Shown here: one piece after another, positions 36,270 to 45,689 of the stretch | Layout of the letters: every line of letters starts with the position of its first letter | How positions within the stretch are numbered: the first letter of the stretch is position 1 | Assembly (NCBI GenBank): GCA_008360955.1 | Contig: LUCM01008745.1 | Span: 371,522-435,521 of the forward strand | Length of the DNA: 64,000 nt | Direction of reading: 5' to 3' | Source: Fasciolopsis buskii | Taxonomy: Eukaryota > Platyhelminthes > Trematoda > Plagiorchiida > Fasciolidae | The notes under the pieces: model-generated | What the model was told of the DNA's origin: nothing | What the model saw: only the letters and a program-made list of their open reading frames with translations | Database searches by the model: none | Made by a program: the position numbers and the translations under genes

Positions 36270-37900
36270 ATCTATTGCTGACCGTTGGAGATCCATCACT
36301 TATTCCCACTTCAAAACTTAGTTGTTCTGCTGCCCTAACTAAATGATTCCACCCTGCTGCTCAGCGTCCTCCGCTCCCACGTGGACAGGATAATGCGCTT
36401 GTGTACCCGAGTTCTGTTATGCATGTTTCGTGCAATAGTTGGACACCGCCGCCTTCGTTATTCACGAACTTAACGAATCCTTTAGCACTGATGAAATCTG
36501 TGGGCTGTGCCTTTCTGGACTACTGGTCAGGATTGCGGTCTCCTCTAATTCACAAGCTGAAAACATTTAGCTGCATCATGTATTTATTAGCTTGGACTCA
36601 AACCGAGTGCACATGAACGAGCAGCAAAACTTCAAAATCGCTGGTTTACCAATCAGTAATGAATCAGGCGGCTGTTGATTACTGTCTCTTCACCACCTGC
36701 ATTAGTGACTTATCACCTAGGCCCCCTGTTATCATTTTAATTAGGGTAATGATGTTGCCCCTCTCAGGCAGTTTCCAGCAGCGACGATTTTCATAGATTT
36801 TAAACACTTCATCTTCTGTCCACGAATTCGCTGCACAAGCGGGTTTGGATATCAAAAAACCTAGATGTTTCAAATGACAGTTCTATCTCCCTTTCTGTAA
36901 GCCTGTTCAACCATGAGATCTTACGTAAACTAAGAGCTTTTTACAAGAGTCGATTCTGTGAAAGATCTATGATGCACTTCACACATTTCCATCAGTGTAA
37001 ACCATTTCTGACGGTCGCAATTACAAATAAGGATGCTTCGATAAAACAAAGTGAAACAAGGCATCATTTTCCAATTTGTATTCCAGTGTTTTTCCCTTGC
37101 TGTTCTCCTGTTATTTGTCCAAGTTCATTTAAAAAAGCTAAATTTTTTGCCGGGGTTATCAATCATCAATCGTTTATCATTCATATCACCAAATGAGTTG
37201 CTTTTCAATCTAAGTGATGAATATTTAAGGGCTTGTGAGGAAATTGCTCAGAAAATTCTTTTAAATTCCACTTATCCTGTGCATAATTATCTTCCAAATT
37301 TTCATTCTCCCGCTTCAGCAATAACAGCGAGAATCAATGTCTAAAGGAACTAAACGCTCCCTTATAGATCAAGCACTTTGACAACCCATGACCGTGTTTC
37401 GGCCGATTTCCTGAGCAAATTACCATAATTTGCTCGGATCATTTCTCAAGGCATTTACACCTTACTTTTGTTAGATGAGGAGTGGGAATTTTCTTATTTT
37501 CCTCCACCTGTTTGACCATAATGCTACGTGTTTTGTACCCAAAATCTACACAATATGATACGGTATGAACTGCCACAAAATGATGGTGGCAACTTCTTCA
37601 GCTGTAAGGATGCTTTTAAGCATTTCTAATTTATTCTATTAAAGAAACTGAATGGACTTGCTGGAATCAGATGGGCGCTCAAACGGACTGCACAACACTG
37701 AAAGAACAAAGGGCACAGAAAATGACAAGAGCCAAACCTTTTCATTTTAACTGTGCAATGGGTACATTCGAATTTCGTGTGACCCACGTCCCCTGTTCCA
37801 ATACGTAGAATTCTTTTATATTGTGGACAACGATATTGACATTTTGCGCCTTCGAACCGTCCGAAGAGTTTCGCCAGGCACTGGAAATATTGCTTAAAAG
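36270..37900. other. Mostly unassigned; possible LINE C-terminal piece at 37051-37344
   Basis: A 97-codon plus frame (37051-37344) ends with LSDEYLRACEEIAQKILLNS and TYPVHNYLP. This resembles the tail region of some LINE polyproteins, where a helix is followed by HP.H..LP, but the evidence is thin. The remainder has no recognisable coding sequence and is AT-rich at 36950-37350. Confidence 0.3.
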
Positions 37901-37919
37901 TGTCACTCTGGTATTGTTC

Positions 37920-38275
37920 TTTTGAGTAATCTTTTAGATTGTCGTGGCAAAATACGGGAACTTTGGTTCCTCTACAAGCCTTGCTTAGACTACTGCATTC
38001 AGGCTTGGTTTCAACTCTTCCGAAAAGATAGTAATCATTTGGATGAGATTGCATTACTGTCCGCGTGCATATCGGAAGTTAAGAGGCAGAAGTTTTGTGG
38101 AAACAGAATAAGTAGCTTGAGGTTGTTATCACTGGAAAGCTGAAACCCGGGGCGATCTGATTGGGTCTATCAAGATAGCTGAAGTTCTAAGTGAAATTAT
38201 TCATGGCACTCATTTCTGTGAAGACCCCGAAAGTGATAAAGCCTCGTAGTCGGTTGATGGCGAGTGAACAGTTCC
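37920..38275 (+). pseudogene. CR1-like LINE RT C-terminal fragment
   Basis: The plus frame 37922-38143 reads FLYKPCLDYCIQAWFQLFRK, DSNHLDEIALLSACISEVKR and ISSLRLLSLES, the same RT segment as in 18332-18015 (minus). Similarity between the two extends about 100 bp past the stop codon, so a 3' part is shared too. The minus-strand frame of 142 codons over the same bases is a shadow. Confidence 0.8.
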
Positions 38276-39430
38276 GCAGTATCATTGTCAAACTGCGCTG
38301 TGTCGCAGCGTGGCCTCATAGCTCAGTCCAGGGATATCAACATTAGAGAATTGGATAATGTACATAGTCATTCGGGAATACAGACTTCGCAATGGTCCTG
38401 AGTAGAATATGTTGCTACGAACGACAGATCTCGAATGTAGCTAGCAATGGGTTTCTCTGCTTTCAATTTTATCTTTTTCAGGCTGCTCTAATCTATGGGC
38501 AGAACGACTGGGAAAGTTATACAGGCCTGACGTTCAGGGCGACGCCCTGGGCAGGATGGGAAATATGGGAGAGGCACATCGCCAACAGTGCTCTGGCTCT
38601 GTACGTTTAATACTATGCATGTGATGGCATGAGGATGTTAATTTATTAGTTTTACTATCCACGTGATAAGCCACGATGGAAATGACTCGCTCGCAAAAAG
38701 GTCATAAGAAGAGCTATCCTGAGAAGCGCCCAGATAATACAACGGCTAAACTAGTTGAAGGTTGATGACAGGGACTGCCGATTTTGGTGACATTGATTGC
38801 AGCGGTTTACTAAAGACGCGAAGATAAGAGCGATCATTAGCTCGGCAAGGGAGAATGGAAGTTGGCAGCGGTAGTATAGAACAGCCTACTAGCGCGGACT
38901 CTGCTGACCAGGTAGTGTAGGAAGCAATAGGCACCTCGGAGAAAGTACGCATTGATGGCGGTAAAACGTAGGTATCGTCTCATGGGGAAAGGCATCAAGG
39001 GATAAAAGTGAACCATGTGTGAAACTATATCTGGGAAAACTGAGCCCATTTCTTTGCGAAGCAGGCGCAAAAACAAAAGTACCCAACAAGTGAAACTGGT
39101 CGCCGACCTGGACACGAGATACTCGGAAATGAACACGAAGCTGAAAGGTGCAGATCAAGAGCAGCATCCGATGAGCCGGGAGCAAAAAAGTGTGAAATAA
39201 TCTGGCCATATCGCATTGGGTAGGAATAGCAGTCATCATCTATGGGATCCCAATTTCTTTTTGAAGAAGCGGAAGCAGAGGGAAGGGGCTGTAATGTAAC
39301 GCGTAGTGAATGGGCTTCCAGCGTAGAAAGTACCGGAGAAAGATCGAAGGAGTTCCTAGGGAGTAAGGCGCGAGCATGCGACAACCCGTCGGTTCAGCGG
39401 CCAAAATAACGGATTGAGTGAGATATAAGA
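38275..39430. other. Unassigned, purine-rich toward its right end
   Basis: A tRNA-like word (CATAGCTCAGTCC) occurs at about 38316 but does not fold as a tRNA. From 38700 the plus strand is purine-rich; the leucine/serine-rich minus-strand frames there are likely shadows of a decayed plus-strand LINE whose endonuclease is readable from 39440. Confidence 0.4.
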
Positions 39431-39439
39431 GTGAGCTAC

Positions 39440-40080
39440 ACGGAGGATGTGATCGTGGGTAATAAGTGTCCTGGATTACACTGCAGGACTCTGAATGTAT
39501 AAGCGGTGGCAAACGCTGAGACCTGGTTGGAGCCGAGGGAGTGAGGAAATATATTGATGACTCTGGTGTACCATTACTTAGGATGAATAAAAGAAATGGA
39601 AGTGTGATAGCCAGTGGGGTTATGAACAGAATAAATTTGACATACAGGTTCTGATAGTAAACACCACAACCGGTGGCCCCTAGATCCCAGTTGCATTTTC
39701 ATACCGAAGTAGACGCCAGTGAAGGACGAGGAAATGCTTCTTTTCCTACGTGTGGTTGCAGGGTCCGTGGGAAAAGTTGTACTGGGGATATGGACGAATC
39801 TGAGATTTACTGGGTCTATGTGACAGCCCAGAAGCATCGTTCGGAAAATTTCCTGCAGTTTATGCTTGCAAGTGGGATGGTTCAACACGTTACGCATGCG
39901 ACTCGATAGAGGTTCCGTCAAGTATAATAACTTCGTGATAACGAGGACACGGAATGGTGAATGGAGTCTTGAGTTGGAAGGGCCGATGGGTAAGAGCGAA
40001 TACGCCATAATCCGCATACCACTGAGTCTGCAGGTACCGGCATACCTCGACAAATATGGCAGGAACTTCTGAGGAATGGA
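39440..40080 (+). pseudogene. CR1-like LINE endonuclease fragment
   Basis: The plus frames read AVANAETWLEPRE (catalytic E in ETW) near 39510. Near 39790 GDMDESEIYWVYVTAQKHRS corresponds to the GDFN.PEIDW motif. Then FLQFMLASGMVQHVTHATR and GPMGKSEYAIIRI follow, the latter being the S-D-H catalytic block changed to S-E-Y. The key residues N and H are therefore lost. Repeat copy C starts about 50 bp downstream. Confidence 0.8.
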
Positions 40081-40129
40081 TTAAAGTAGACTGGTTGACT
40101 CAGCGGAAAAATAGAAAGACGCAGCAACT

Positions 40130-41955
40130 ACGTGCATAATAATAACGGGTATATTTCTCGACATTCGAGAGGCATGCGAAAGGCAAGATCAAATTTACAC
40201 AAAGATGGGGGTGAAAAATCTTAAAGCAAAACTTTAGTCAGGAAGAAGCGGTGTCTGTGCTCCTATGAAAAACCTGCAATAAGATAGGCTAAACACGAGT
40301 TTTCCAGCTCTAAATCTGAGCTAGGTAATCCGCTGCCGAAACACTCTGGGGATGACTATGAGTCGCGCACTGCGAGTCAATCAATGTTTAAACTCATCAA
40401 AGGTGAGTATCGCTAGTGCGAAATTTGGCCGGAAAGCAATGGTGGGCGCAGTGAAGTAGCCGGGTTCATTAGAAATCAGGAGGGTAATATGGTAGATATG
40501 ACGATCAATATGGACGCAATTACGGGATGGAGAAGAGTCAAAATCACACTGGATATCGTATGGGGTGTATGGAGAATGGTAATTAATGACATTCAAGAGT
40601 CACAATATGCAGCGGGAAACATTCCAGGTTGCATCAAACAGTTTACGGGACGAAAATATATGGAGAATTGCGGACGGAGAGACAACAGAACTCACAAAAA
40701 TGGTCACTGGACTAATGTGGCTGGGAGCAGATCGTGATTTTTGACGAGAAGAAAGCCAGTACATTAGGATCATTAATTGGCGTTTAAACGGAACGATAGA
40801 AACTTGCACCGCATAGTAGTTTCAGTAAGCTTGCATGAATAATAAGGAAAGAAGAACGACGGCTGCTTTTATAGACGTCAGCATAAGTACCAGGTGCGCG
40901 GATCGGAGGTGCATGTTGAAAAACAGAGGAGTGGGTGGTGAGGCATAAGGGGATGGTCCGATGCGCTATGTCCCCGGATCGTCCAATAAAGCAGCCAAAG
41001 GCTTATCTACCGAACACGGACGGTGTGGCGTTTACCCTTTCGCAGGATCAGGTCTGCGCTGAAAGCAAACATACCAATTACAGAAGGTGGCCTATTCCTT
41101 CGCAGCCCGAATGTGCTTTGGTTGCGGGACTCAGCAGAGTCTTTTCTTTTTTCAACAGAGGAATGCTTGTGTCCATATAGGTACTTTCCATAGTTCCTCC
41201 TCTTGACTTCAATTTCCCGCGTTATTTTTTCGCAACTTCTAGGATCGTCTGTTTTCCCCACGTTCGGAGATGCTGAAGCAAACCTGTCGCAGTCATTTGG
41301 GTTCTCGCATGCACGGACTAAACAAAAGAAAGTGAAGATAAGCAAGCACGCGGAGGACGGCAGTTTATGCCGTAAAACGCAGACCTGTACGTAGGCCTCC
41401 GTCATCGTCAACGCTTTGTCTTGCTCGCATTAACGAGTGCTGCTTGAAAGATACTAATGTGGAATTATGCGTTGCATGAGCGAATCACATCGTCTGTGTG
41501 ACGTGGACAGATTTTCCTTTTTTATAAATGAAACTAGGCTGGGTACTTAAGGGAAAGGAGTTTACCTGGTTCGCGTTAGCATGTTGCTGGGAAGCAAGAT
41601 GAGTAGGTAGGAAGAGTAAAAGGAACCTCGAATATGTTCGCTGATGAAATGTCTACGAAGAGAGAAACTAGTTCCGGCAATACCCAGCATAAAGACAGGA
41701 TCTTTTATTTTGGCAGAGCAAATCAGGGGCAGAGAAATCTAGGGTTAAAGGAATCCGAGATAAGAAGACCGATGTAAGGAGGGTTAATCGCGGTTATATC
41801 TGTCATTGAATCCAGCATCCTTCTGCTATCACTTACTTCAATGCAATTTAGTGTTGTTAGCTGAGATCCAAGTTTTAAAGACTTTACTGCAGTAACAGTT
41901 AAAATCCTAACCAAACTTCGTGCACCCGAGTCGCTGAGAGTTAAGGGTCGTACAT
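40130..41955 (+). repeat. Unrecognised interspersed repeat family, copy C (inverted, internally deleted)
   Basis: It is the reverse complement of copies A and B. Relative to A it lacks about 0.9 kb (the counterpart of 28930-29870). The plus frame 40489-40737 reads MVDMTINMDAITGWRRVKIT, aligned with a similar damaged reading in A. A shifted frame reads SNSLRDENIWRIADGETTEL, the segment shared with A and B. The right 790 bp (41140-41931) is nearly identical to A. The left end, with TATACCC-type sequence near 40150, pairs with the right end of A near 30480, so these probably mark one terminus of the element. Confidence 0.8.
41140..41931. repeat. Right arm of near-identical 790-bp inverted repeat
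   Basis: Partner of 27780-28570; the arms are 12.6 kb apart. The last 20 bp on the outer side (to about 41955) show only patchy similarity to 27757-27780, so the tract ends sharply there. Confidence 0.92.
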
Positions 41956-42429
41956 ACGAATAATGGTTTGAACAGTCAGTGGTTTCCGGACTTCGTTTTT
42001 GAAGGCGACGTTAAACTGTTGTGGCTTTGAATTTCACAAAAACATTATTTCAAAATAAAAATTCCGACCTGGGGTTGGCTAATAATAAAGAACTTGTTTG
42101 GTAAGGTGACCAGGGTATTACCGAAAACTGTGGGAAGAAGTGGGAAAGCGAGGAAGATATTTTCATAGTATTTGCACGTCTGCCAGTTGGGAAGCTTTGG
42201 GCTTAGTGATGGGCCAGCAGTTGGTCCCCCTCAAAATGGTCACGAATATTCCACTAACCCAGCGATCATCAAGGTTTACTCTTCGATGTTGTCTGTATTA
42301 CACTAGTATTCTAAATTCTCTTGCGCTCTCAGGTGAAATGGTATGGAAAGCTGGGCTTACTGGAACCTAGGGGGGTGGGATGTGTATTTAGAGGTCGATG
42401 GTTGACTCAAAGGCACGCTCTTCCGAGAT

Positions 42430-42960
42430 GGGGGTTTCGATCATTTGAAGAACCTGGGTGACCTTTAGGTAAGTATTTAAGGCAGCGTCAAAACTGGATC
42501 GTCAGTGTGAGCCAGCTGAGATCAACCTGTACACTAACGGGCATACTTGCACCACTCCAGTGAATCACACGAAAATAACTAGCTCCATGATGCAGGAGTA
42601 AGATTACGAGAGGCTGGAAGAGGAGCCACAGTGCTTCCATGATACTTCTAATGATAACCGTGTTTGCTGAAAGGATTTGTCCAGGCATAGTGGCAACATT
42701 TCTTAAGAGACAGGAAACTGCCGGAAAGGATTTCGCGTGTTCACCGGCAGATTTGGCCACGGTTTTTGGATGGTGCCTGGGACCGCTTGGCATGTACTCC
42801 CTCGAAATATCTGAACTTATACAGGCGTCCAAAGTTGTTAAGGGCCCCCAACCTCCCATTGCTTAAGCATCAATGCAAGAATTTGGACGACCTGGCATTT
42901 CAGCTTATAGTCCTTTAACTTAACCGGAATTTCAAGGTCGCAGGCCGGTGCAAGCAGTAA
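42430..42960 (+). pseudogene. CR1-like LINE RT C-terminal remnant
   Basis: Nucleotide similarity to the minus-strand CR1 tail at 13680-13500 is visible. Shared words include TATTTCGTGAGAGA versus CATTTCTTAAGAGA and GTGCCTGGG[AG][CG]CGCTTG, followed by a similar run. The plus frame 42639-42866 contains this piece but does not read as LINE protein because of frameshifts. It ends just upstream of the first PDCD10 exon seen here, so it lies in a PDCD10 intron or flank. Confidence 0.55.
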
Positions 42961-42996
42961 TCAGGCTCTCTCGAGGCCGATGCCGGCTGCGAGTAG

Positions 42997-43050
42997 ATGC
43001 GTGCTTCTCGGCAGCCCGCTCAAGCGGTTTTTAAAGAAGCATTTTCCAGG
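42997..43050 (+). CDS. PDCD10: PDCD10/CCM3, exon a (N-terminal dimerisation region, partial)
   Basis: An 18-codon exon lies between an acceptor-like GAGTAG and the donor AGG followed by GTAAGG. It reads MRASRQPAQAVFKEAFSR, aligned to about human residues 34-51 (..LSAAQTLRAAF..). PDCD10 is a small adaptor that pairs with GCKIII kinases (STK24, STK25, STK26) through this N-terminal part and joins the STRIPAK and CCM complexes. The first 30 or so residues are not seen; an upstream exon probably exists. The ATG at 42997 could also be a start, but that would remove part of the dimerisation helix. Confidence 0.65.
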
Positions 43051-43176
43051 GTAAGGCCAATGTTGCTTTCTATAATTTCTTTAGCTCGAGTGTGTGGATT
43101 TCCAGAATACTTCAATTCTGAGATGCGCATTCAATAAAGTACATACCCATTATGATGAATATCCCTAGATCCGTAG

Positions 43177-43300
43177 GTCGAGGAGCAGTGCCCTGGATTC
43201 TCGGAAAAATTTGTATGTGGAATACTCAGTCAGTTTAAACTCGACGACCGTGTCAGTGAGCCGGAACTTTTGCTCCGGTTAACGATTCTAAGCGACTGCA
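43177..43300 (+). CDS. PDCD10: PDCD10/CCM3, exon b
   Basis: 124 nt, entered in phase 0 after CCGTAG and left in phase 1 at GACTGCA before GTAAGC. The frame reads VEEQCPGFSEKFVCGILSQF then SEPELLLRLTILSDC, aligned to human EKENPGLTQDIIMKILEK and the following ESLLRMAADD. This completes the N-terminal dimerisation domain. The intron before it (43051-43176) is 126 bp. Confidence 0.82.
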
Positions 43301-43338
43301 GTAAGCCAATTTTTCGTTTTGTATGGCGCTTAACCAAG

Positions 43339-43459
43339 ACGAATGTATTGGTAATGAGCAGCTGTCAGTGATTTACAATGAAGCTAAAAAGATAAAAGAG
43401 TCCCTCATAGAAATACCATACACAATCGATGAGCGTCCACGATTTGTCGAATGCATCCG
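43339..43459 (+). CDS. PDCD10: PDCD10/CCM3, exon c (start of FAT-homology domain)
   Basis: 121 nt, entered in phase 1 after TAACCAAG and left in phase 2 at ATCCG before GTAACA. The reading NEAKKIKESLIEIP then DERPRFVECI aligns with human NEKARALKQILSKIP...NDRVRFLQTI, the first helix of the FAT-homology domain that binds CCM2, striatin and paxillin. The intron before it is 38 bp and the one after it 34 bp. An ATG at 43324 is in the same frame but lies in the 38-bp intron. Confidence 0.88.
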
Positions 43460-43493
43460 GTAACATCAGTAAAATAATTAATTTTCCGTGAAG

Positions 43494-43649
43494 AGCCACA
43501 GCCTTTGCACTGAAGCGCTTTCTAGAAGCAGTTAACCGCTTTTCATGCCCTGTTGAAGAGCAGTGTGATTTCAGGCATGAACTAAGGGAACTAATGCTGC
43601 GCTTCCGAAAATTCAGTGACCAACTCAAATTGTTTTTCATGGACGACGA
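43494..43649 (+). CDS. PDCD10: PDCD10/CCM3, exon d (FAT-homology domain)
   Basis: 156 nt, entered and left in phase 2. I chose the acceptor GTGAAG at 43493 because the later AG at 43502 would put a stop in frame. The reading ATAFALKRFLEAVNRF aligns with human ASAIKELLDTVNNVF, and FRKFSDQLKLFFMDD with YSKSFSDTLKTYFKDG. The helical pattern of the FAT-homology bundle is kept. The donor is GACGA before GTAAGT. Confidence 0.9.
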
Positions 43650-43741
43650 GTAAGTGGTTACTTTTGACACAGAATTCGCCGTAAGTGGAGTTGGAAGTGT
43701 TCACTTGTTCAACTAACCTCGAAGCATTCTATTTTTTTCAG

Positions 43742-43820
43742 CAAGGATGCAGTGTTCGACACTGCAAACCTTCTCGTGCAAGAGATTGACAGGATTCGGG
43801 AACTATGTGTGGAAAAATGA
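43742..43820 (+). CDS. PDCD10: PDCD10/CCM3, terminal exon e
   Basis: 79 nt after a strong acceptor (TATTTTTTTCAG). The reading KDAVFDTANLLVQEIDRIRE aligns with human KAINVFVSANRLIHQTNLI, the last helix, and ends ELCVEK with TGA at 43818-43820. Together the five exons encode 177 residues, against 212 for the human protein, and the missing part is the N-terminus. All phases join without a break, so the gene appears functional. Confidence 0.9.
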
Positions 43821-44245
43821 CGGTGTGCCGACCGACCCGAGTTGGTGAATTTCGCCGGTAACAGTATCGTGTTGCGTCGTGAAAACAGCAGCAAGAAACC
43901 GGAGCCTGCGACTGCTTCACATGTCATGGACGGGTCGGTCGGACGGGAGCCGCGGTCAAGAGCCATTCTCAATATCCTTCACACAATATTCCGTTCAGCG
44001 CGTAGACGTGCAATCCTTTTGAGTTTCATTGTGATAAGTTTGATACCTCTCGTGATCTTTTCCTGCCGTAATGATGGCTTTGAAATTCCTGATATATTTT
44101 TAAACATCATTGACTATGGCTTTGTACAGACCCCGTTTTAATCATATTCCATTACTCGCCCCCAGTATTCCTGAACCACCTCCCAAGGGGGGGGGGCGAT
44201 TGAAAAATAAGCCGCATTCTTTTTAATAAATTTAGACCCATTGAA
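43821..44245 (+). other. PDCD10: PDCD10 3' UTR with AATAAA
   Basis: A poly(A) signal AATAAA is at 44225-44230, about 405 bp after the stop. The UTR contains a 99-codon frame (43842-44141) with a basic stretch followed by a hydrophobic segment (AILLSFIVISLIPLVIFSC). I regard it as chance, though it is unusually long for a UTR. A guanine run lies at 44186-44196. Confidence 0.6.
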
Positions 44246-44249
44246 AGGA

Positions 44250-44775
44250 GTGGTGTTTTATCCTATCTTGACTGCATACCAAAAAACGTCTTCACTGTGA
44301 CGCCATTTCTGTTAAACTGTTTAGACGTTAAACGAAAACGAATTATTTCCATTTAGATGTAACCTCGTCAAACTAAAATGAGGGGACTCCACAAACTCGT
44401 TTGGCTGTGTTGCACGAAGGCGACGCTCAATGAAACTCAATTAGTTTCTGTTTCACGATACCCGCGTGGAGGGAAGTTTGGTGGGACACCACCGTAGACC
44501 ACGACTAGCAGTCGCAACACAAAACAGACGAATATCAAGAGTTTACTCTTATTAATTTTTGATGTACAACCCCTCGTCTTTGGAAAACAGGCAGTAATTA
44601 AGACTAGAGAGCAAATCCAGAATTTTTGACAGAGACGAGGCCGGTTGTAAAGAGGTTATATTTTGTACAGCTTTAAGTCAGCGGATCCATAAGGGTGAGG
44701 TCAGAATGATATCCCACAATTATCACGTTCGTCATCTACGACGACTCGTTCCGGGAAGCAGGAATTTGTTATCCG
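44250..44775. other. Intergenic between two convergent genes
   Basis: No coding signal. It would hold the 3' UTR of the minus-strand gene ending at 44780, but I see no clear AATAAA on that strand. Confidence 0.45.
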
Positions 44776-44779
44776 TTGC

Positions 44780-44932
44780 TCATAGAGCATCACTGGCTTC
44801 GGTCCACAAATGGATATTTCCTGTAGGGACTCCTGGCGAGTCGGCCATAAGCTCAGCTAACTCCTTGAGGAACTGGTCACACTTCATGCGTCGACCGGGC
44901 AATTCCAGCGAAACCCAAGACGTGTAATTAAA
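44780..44932 (-). CDS. Unidentified host gene, terminal exon
   Basis: A 153-nt terminal exon on the minus strand follows a textbook acceptor (GTTTTTTTCGTTCCAG). It reads 50 residues: FNYTSWVSLELPGRRMKCDQ, FLKELAELMADSPGVP, TGNIHLWTEASDAL, then TGA. It is entered in phase 0, which matches the donor of the exon at 45492-45681. The composition is that of a soluble, conserved-looking protein, but I do not recognise the family. Some wording (W..LE..G..M...QFL..L) recalls the ubiquitin-fold end of E1 enzymes, but this is not enough to name it. Confidence 0.62.
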   Translation of the reverse strand, partial: FNYTSWVSLELPGRRMKCDQFLKELAELMADSPGVPTGNIHLWTEASDAL

Positions 44933-45491
44933 CTGGAACGAAAAAAACAACGAGCGACTTGTAATATCTATTGGTTGTGCCATTAATACAACGCGCATAT
45001 TAGGGAAACTAAGTGATATTTTTTAACTTATTGCTAGGAAGAATCTAAGCCACTATCCAGAAAGACCATTCCAACCGATATTTGTGTACTGTCCGTAAAA
45101 AATTAGTCAGATATGGACAGTAAGCGATCTTTTTTCTTTTTCACATGCACACGAGTGCAGTGGAAGCGACATGTCCCATATCCACAAGGGCCCATTATGC
45201 GGTGGGAGGGGGAACGACCGGCAACCTTGACCCTGAAACGGAGTGACATAGAATCACATATGACCAAACAGGCCGGGTGTGGTAACAAGCTGGTTGCTGT
45301 CTACTACCAAAGTGACCGGGAGATCTGGAACTTAAACCTCAAGCCCTTTCAGTGACGGATGCTTGATTCGCGTAAACATCCCCGATCAACAAATTAATCC
45401 TAAACTTCACCGAGGTAACCAATAAAAGAAAAAGCAGGCTGCTTCTATACACCATTCCGGAATCCCGAAAAGAAAACAATATAATGCTTAC

Positions 45492-45681
45492 CGTAATAAA
45501 ACGCAACTGGTCGGCACTGCACGAGTAGGCCTGAAGCACTGTGTTTAGCGGGCGATTAACCAAGTAGTCCCTTCCGTTGCAGATGAAGCATAGCACGACT
45601 TTCGTAATCTCTGTCGGGTTGGGAGGCAAAGAAAAAAGATGGCGATCTATTGGTTCGCATTGATTCTCGTCTTCAAACCGG
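45492..45681 (-). CDS. Unidentified host gene, penultimate exon
   Basis: A 190-nt exon between TATTTCCCCCGTTCAG and ACG followed by GTAAGC. It is entered with one base completing a codon and left in phase 0, so it splices in frame to 44932 across a 559-bp intron. The reading is RFEDENQCEPIDRHLFSLPP, then TEITKVVLCFICNGRDYLVN and LNTVLQAYSCSADQLRF. There is no low-complexity or transposon wording. I could not identify the protein. Upstream exons were not found; the next 3 kb to the right is LINE debris. Confidence 0.62.
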
Positions 45682-45689
45682 CTGAACGG

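Noticed and set aside
37626..38054. 142-codon minus-strand frame
   Set aside because: It is the shadow of the plus-strand CR1 RT fragment at 37922-38143, whose motifs are recognisable.
38305..38395. tRNA-like start (CATAGCTCAGTCC, resembling an A box)
   Set aside because: No matching acceptor stem and no B box of the GGTTCGA type at the right distance; it does not fold as a tRNA.
39574..40053. 159-codon minus-strand frame, one of the longest in the window
   Set aside because: The complementary plus strand carries a clear LINE endonuclease reading (GD.....IYW, THATR, PMGKSEY), so the minus frame is a shadow.
42140..42370. Possible first PDCD10 exon ending CTCTCAG before GTGAAA at about 42332
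   Set aside because: The reading (CLYYTSILNSLAL) faintly resembles the human N-terminus, but the exon would end in phase 1 whereas exon a is entered in phase 0, so it does not splice in frame.
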